This document shows, one piece after another, positions 55,901 to 58,900 of a stretch of 64,000 nucleotides of DNA. The position numbers and the translations under genes were made by a program. The notes beneath the pieces were generated by a model. It ran no database searches and was not told the DNA's origin. It saw only the letters and a list, made by a program, of their open reading frames with translations. Every line of letters begins with the position of its first letter. Position 1 is the stretch's first letter. The stretch spans positions 1,115,001-1,179,000 of the forward strand of contig JAUIRK010001055.1 of the NCBI GenBank assembly GCA_030549495.1, written 5' to 3'. The stretch comes from Nectonema munidae. Lineage: Eukaryota; Nematomorpha; Nectonematoida; Nectonematidae.

Positions 55901-58900
55901 TCTATATTTTCAGAGTGTTCATATTCATAAATACAATAAAATATTAAGAAGGCAACGTGTGAGATTGGCTATCAACTAAACGGTGTAGGATGCGAATGAA
56001 CTTTGAATAGGTGTAGTTGAATATCAGTATATTCAATGTTATGATATTTTGACAGAAGCAAGTATCCTCGATTTTCTTCCTTGAGAATCAAAAAGCCAAA
56101 GTCAATGGCTACCTTTGACATAGAGTTTACTCCTCAAATAAAAGAATACGAAGCCAATTATGCCAAGAACAAGGCGCTAAATCCAGACGAAATTAAATGC
56201 CTAAGAGAAGCCGTGATTCTCAGAAAAGGCTTCTCTAATCCTGATGCAGCTTTAAGAGCTAAGGTTACTCAAACTTATTAGTATTATATTTTCACTCTAA
56301 TTGCTTTTGTTTTGTTAGACACAACTTCAATCTTTGTCATGTCACGCGTTTCTTGCTTTTATCATATCAAACGTTTTATCCTAAATTTAACGTCACCCTT
56401 ACAAACAAAATATAGACATTATATTACTCATACAATAACACAAAAGATATCATTTAGTTTTCAAATGTCATTTTTCTAACAAACAAGCCTGGCTTTAAAA
56501 ATTTTCATAAATTCTTTAAAGGTGGCTAAGTATTTCTAGATATAAACTTTGTTTGCCATTTTGATAAATATCTTTGAAAAAGTTTTTCTAGTAATCTGTA
56601 AAAAAAAGTCCATTTTAATTATTATGTCCGTTCTAAGCATTTCGATAACACACTACCTTGATATTGTCTAATGGTTGCAAAGCTTCAACAAATTTTGTAA
56701 TACATCCCACTCTTCAACCGAAATAAGTTGAGTTGTGGGTAGTTATACATTATTAATCCAATTTTTTTGAAAAATAAAACACTTTCATGTAAAGTAGACT
56801 ACCCCATCTATTTTAAGAATATAAAATTAATCTGATTTCTTTACCGTTATTTTTGGCTTTTACAAAATCTTGAAGTTTAACATTTTTTAATGGTGATTTT
56901 CTAAATTTTTTGGCATATTTACCCAACCTTTTTAATTAAAAAATTTCTTTTAAAATGAAATTAATCTTGCCTTTGTTAGTTTGGTTTAAATCTCTTTATC
57001 TTCCATTTCTATTTCAGAATTAGTCTCACAGTTTTCTATAAAAGAATGACTTTCTTTAATGGAATAAAATACATCGCATTCAGCAAGATGAATAGCTTGA
57101 GGAATACATAGTTGATGAACCCTAATCATAGCTTGAGGAATCAATAGTTTTTATCATCGGACATGTGAAAAACGCAGATCATATTTTTATAAAGTCGATT
57201 CTGGTCGTTAACCGGTTAATATGAGATCCAAAGTATCTTCCTCGTATTGCATTATTTATACATTGGGTAACATATGTAACTTAAATGTAAACATATTAAT
57301 TTTTTGTTTGTTTTTTAACACTTAGTATATTAATAAAACATTTCTGAAATAACAAAATCTTCAAAACATTTCTAAAAAATTATTCGGATTGAACCGGCCC
57401 TGATGCTTCTCTCTATTATGGCAATGTCCTCGTGAAACCTCTCTCCATCTCCATCACTTATAGATTACTTGCGAAGAAATCCATGTTGGGATGGAAAAAA
57501 TGAAGCTTCAATTACATTCGTGAACCCAGATTACGATAATTTTGTATCATGATTTCAACAAATTCTTTATAGTTCTTTATAGCACAGTAGTTTCCAAGAA
57601 AGTTCCGTGTTACATTTCAAATAATTTACATGCATTAGTCTGTAAAGGGTTTAGTGTTTTCTTGAATTTACTATCATTAACCACCATACAAATCTAGAGA
57701 CAATTCAAAATCCCTACTTTTCACTTTGCTTCAGAACTTCACACTTGATCTATCCAATTTTTTACGCAAATACTGAAACCCATCATCTGTATGATCTATA
57801 CCAGAGTTTCTCAAACTGGGGTTCGCGAACCCCTGGAGGTTCGTGGGAAATTTTTTTGGGGTACGTGAGCTCTTCAAACTTACAAAAAAATTAAATTAAA
57901 AAATTGATTAAAAAACTTAGTTCAAAAAATTACTTCGGATTTTTTCGTCTAACTAAATTTTAAAATGGCTACACGCATTTATTTTTATTATCAAAAATTG
58001 ATTTGATTAGTTAAAATATTTTTCAAGATTTAAAAGATGAATTAGTGATAAGAAATAATATGAACTAATTATTTCGATTTTTTGATGTATTTGATATTTT
58101 TATGATTTTTAGATTTTTTAAATTGTTTATGAAAAAATGACAATATGTTGATAGCCAAAGGGTACCTATGTCAAAAAGTTTGAGAACCCCTAATCTATAC
58201 TTTTAATGAAATTTTGGCTAGGTCTTTTTTGACATCTAATGGAGACATGATAACTTTTTTAGGATCCACAATAGGTTTGTACGGATAATTTGCCGGTTGC
58301 ATTCTTTGATCTTGTATGCCAATCCTTCTTCATGCAGTGCTCCGCATCTGCAGTGCTATTCCACAAAGATAGAAAACACATATATTTTTTGTAGGCAGTC
58401 TAAAGACCTCGAATTAGACTAATTACTTTGAGATCTGCGCACATTTTCACCTGATTCTTCTTGTACTGAACTGAGAAATAAAATCTTCATAGTTTCATAA
58501 TTCGCAGTTATACTTCTTGCGTGTGCAACAGAGCGAAACCGATTTCCATTGTAGAGGAACACTTTTAGGGCATTTTTTTGCAATCAATTAATATCCTTCA
58601 ATCATCTTATTTGTAAGAATCAGATTTTTATTCTTGTTCCATGAGAGGACAATAGCAAAGGTTATTTTCCACTATGCAAAATGCTAAAAGTTGTTTATGG
58701 CGAATTCGAGCTGTTGTAATACAGACCAAAGCATACAGCAAGTTTCGTTGCTCCAGTCTTCAGAAATTACTTTCTGCTTAGCAGAAGGAATTAGATATAA
58801 TTTGTCACTGTGAGGTACTGGTCGGATTGCTAACGAGATATTGAATTATTGAAGTGTACTTCTTGTTTTTAGTAGCAATTGTTATTGCATTCTTATGGTT

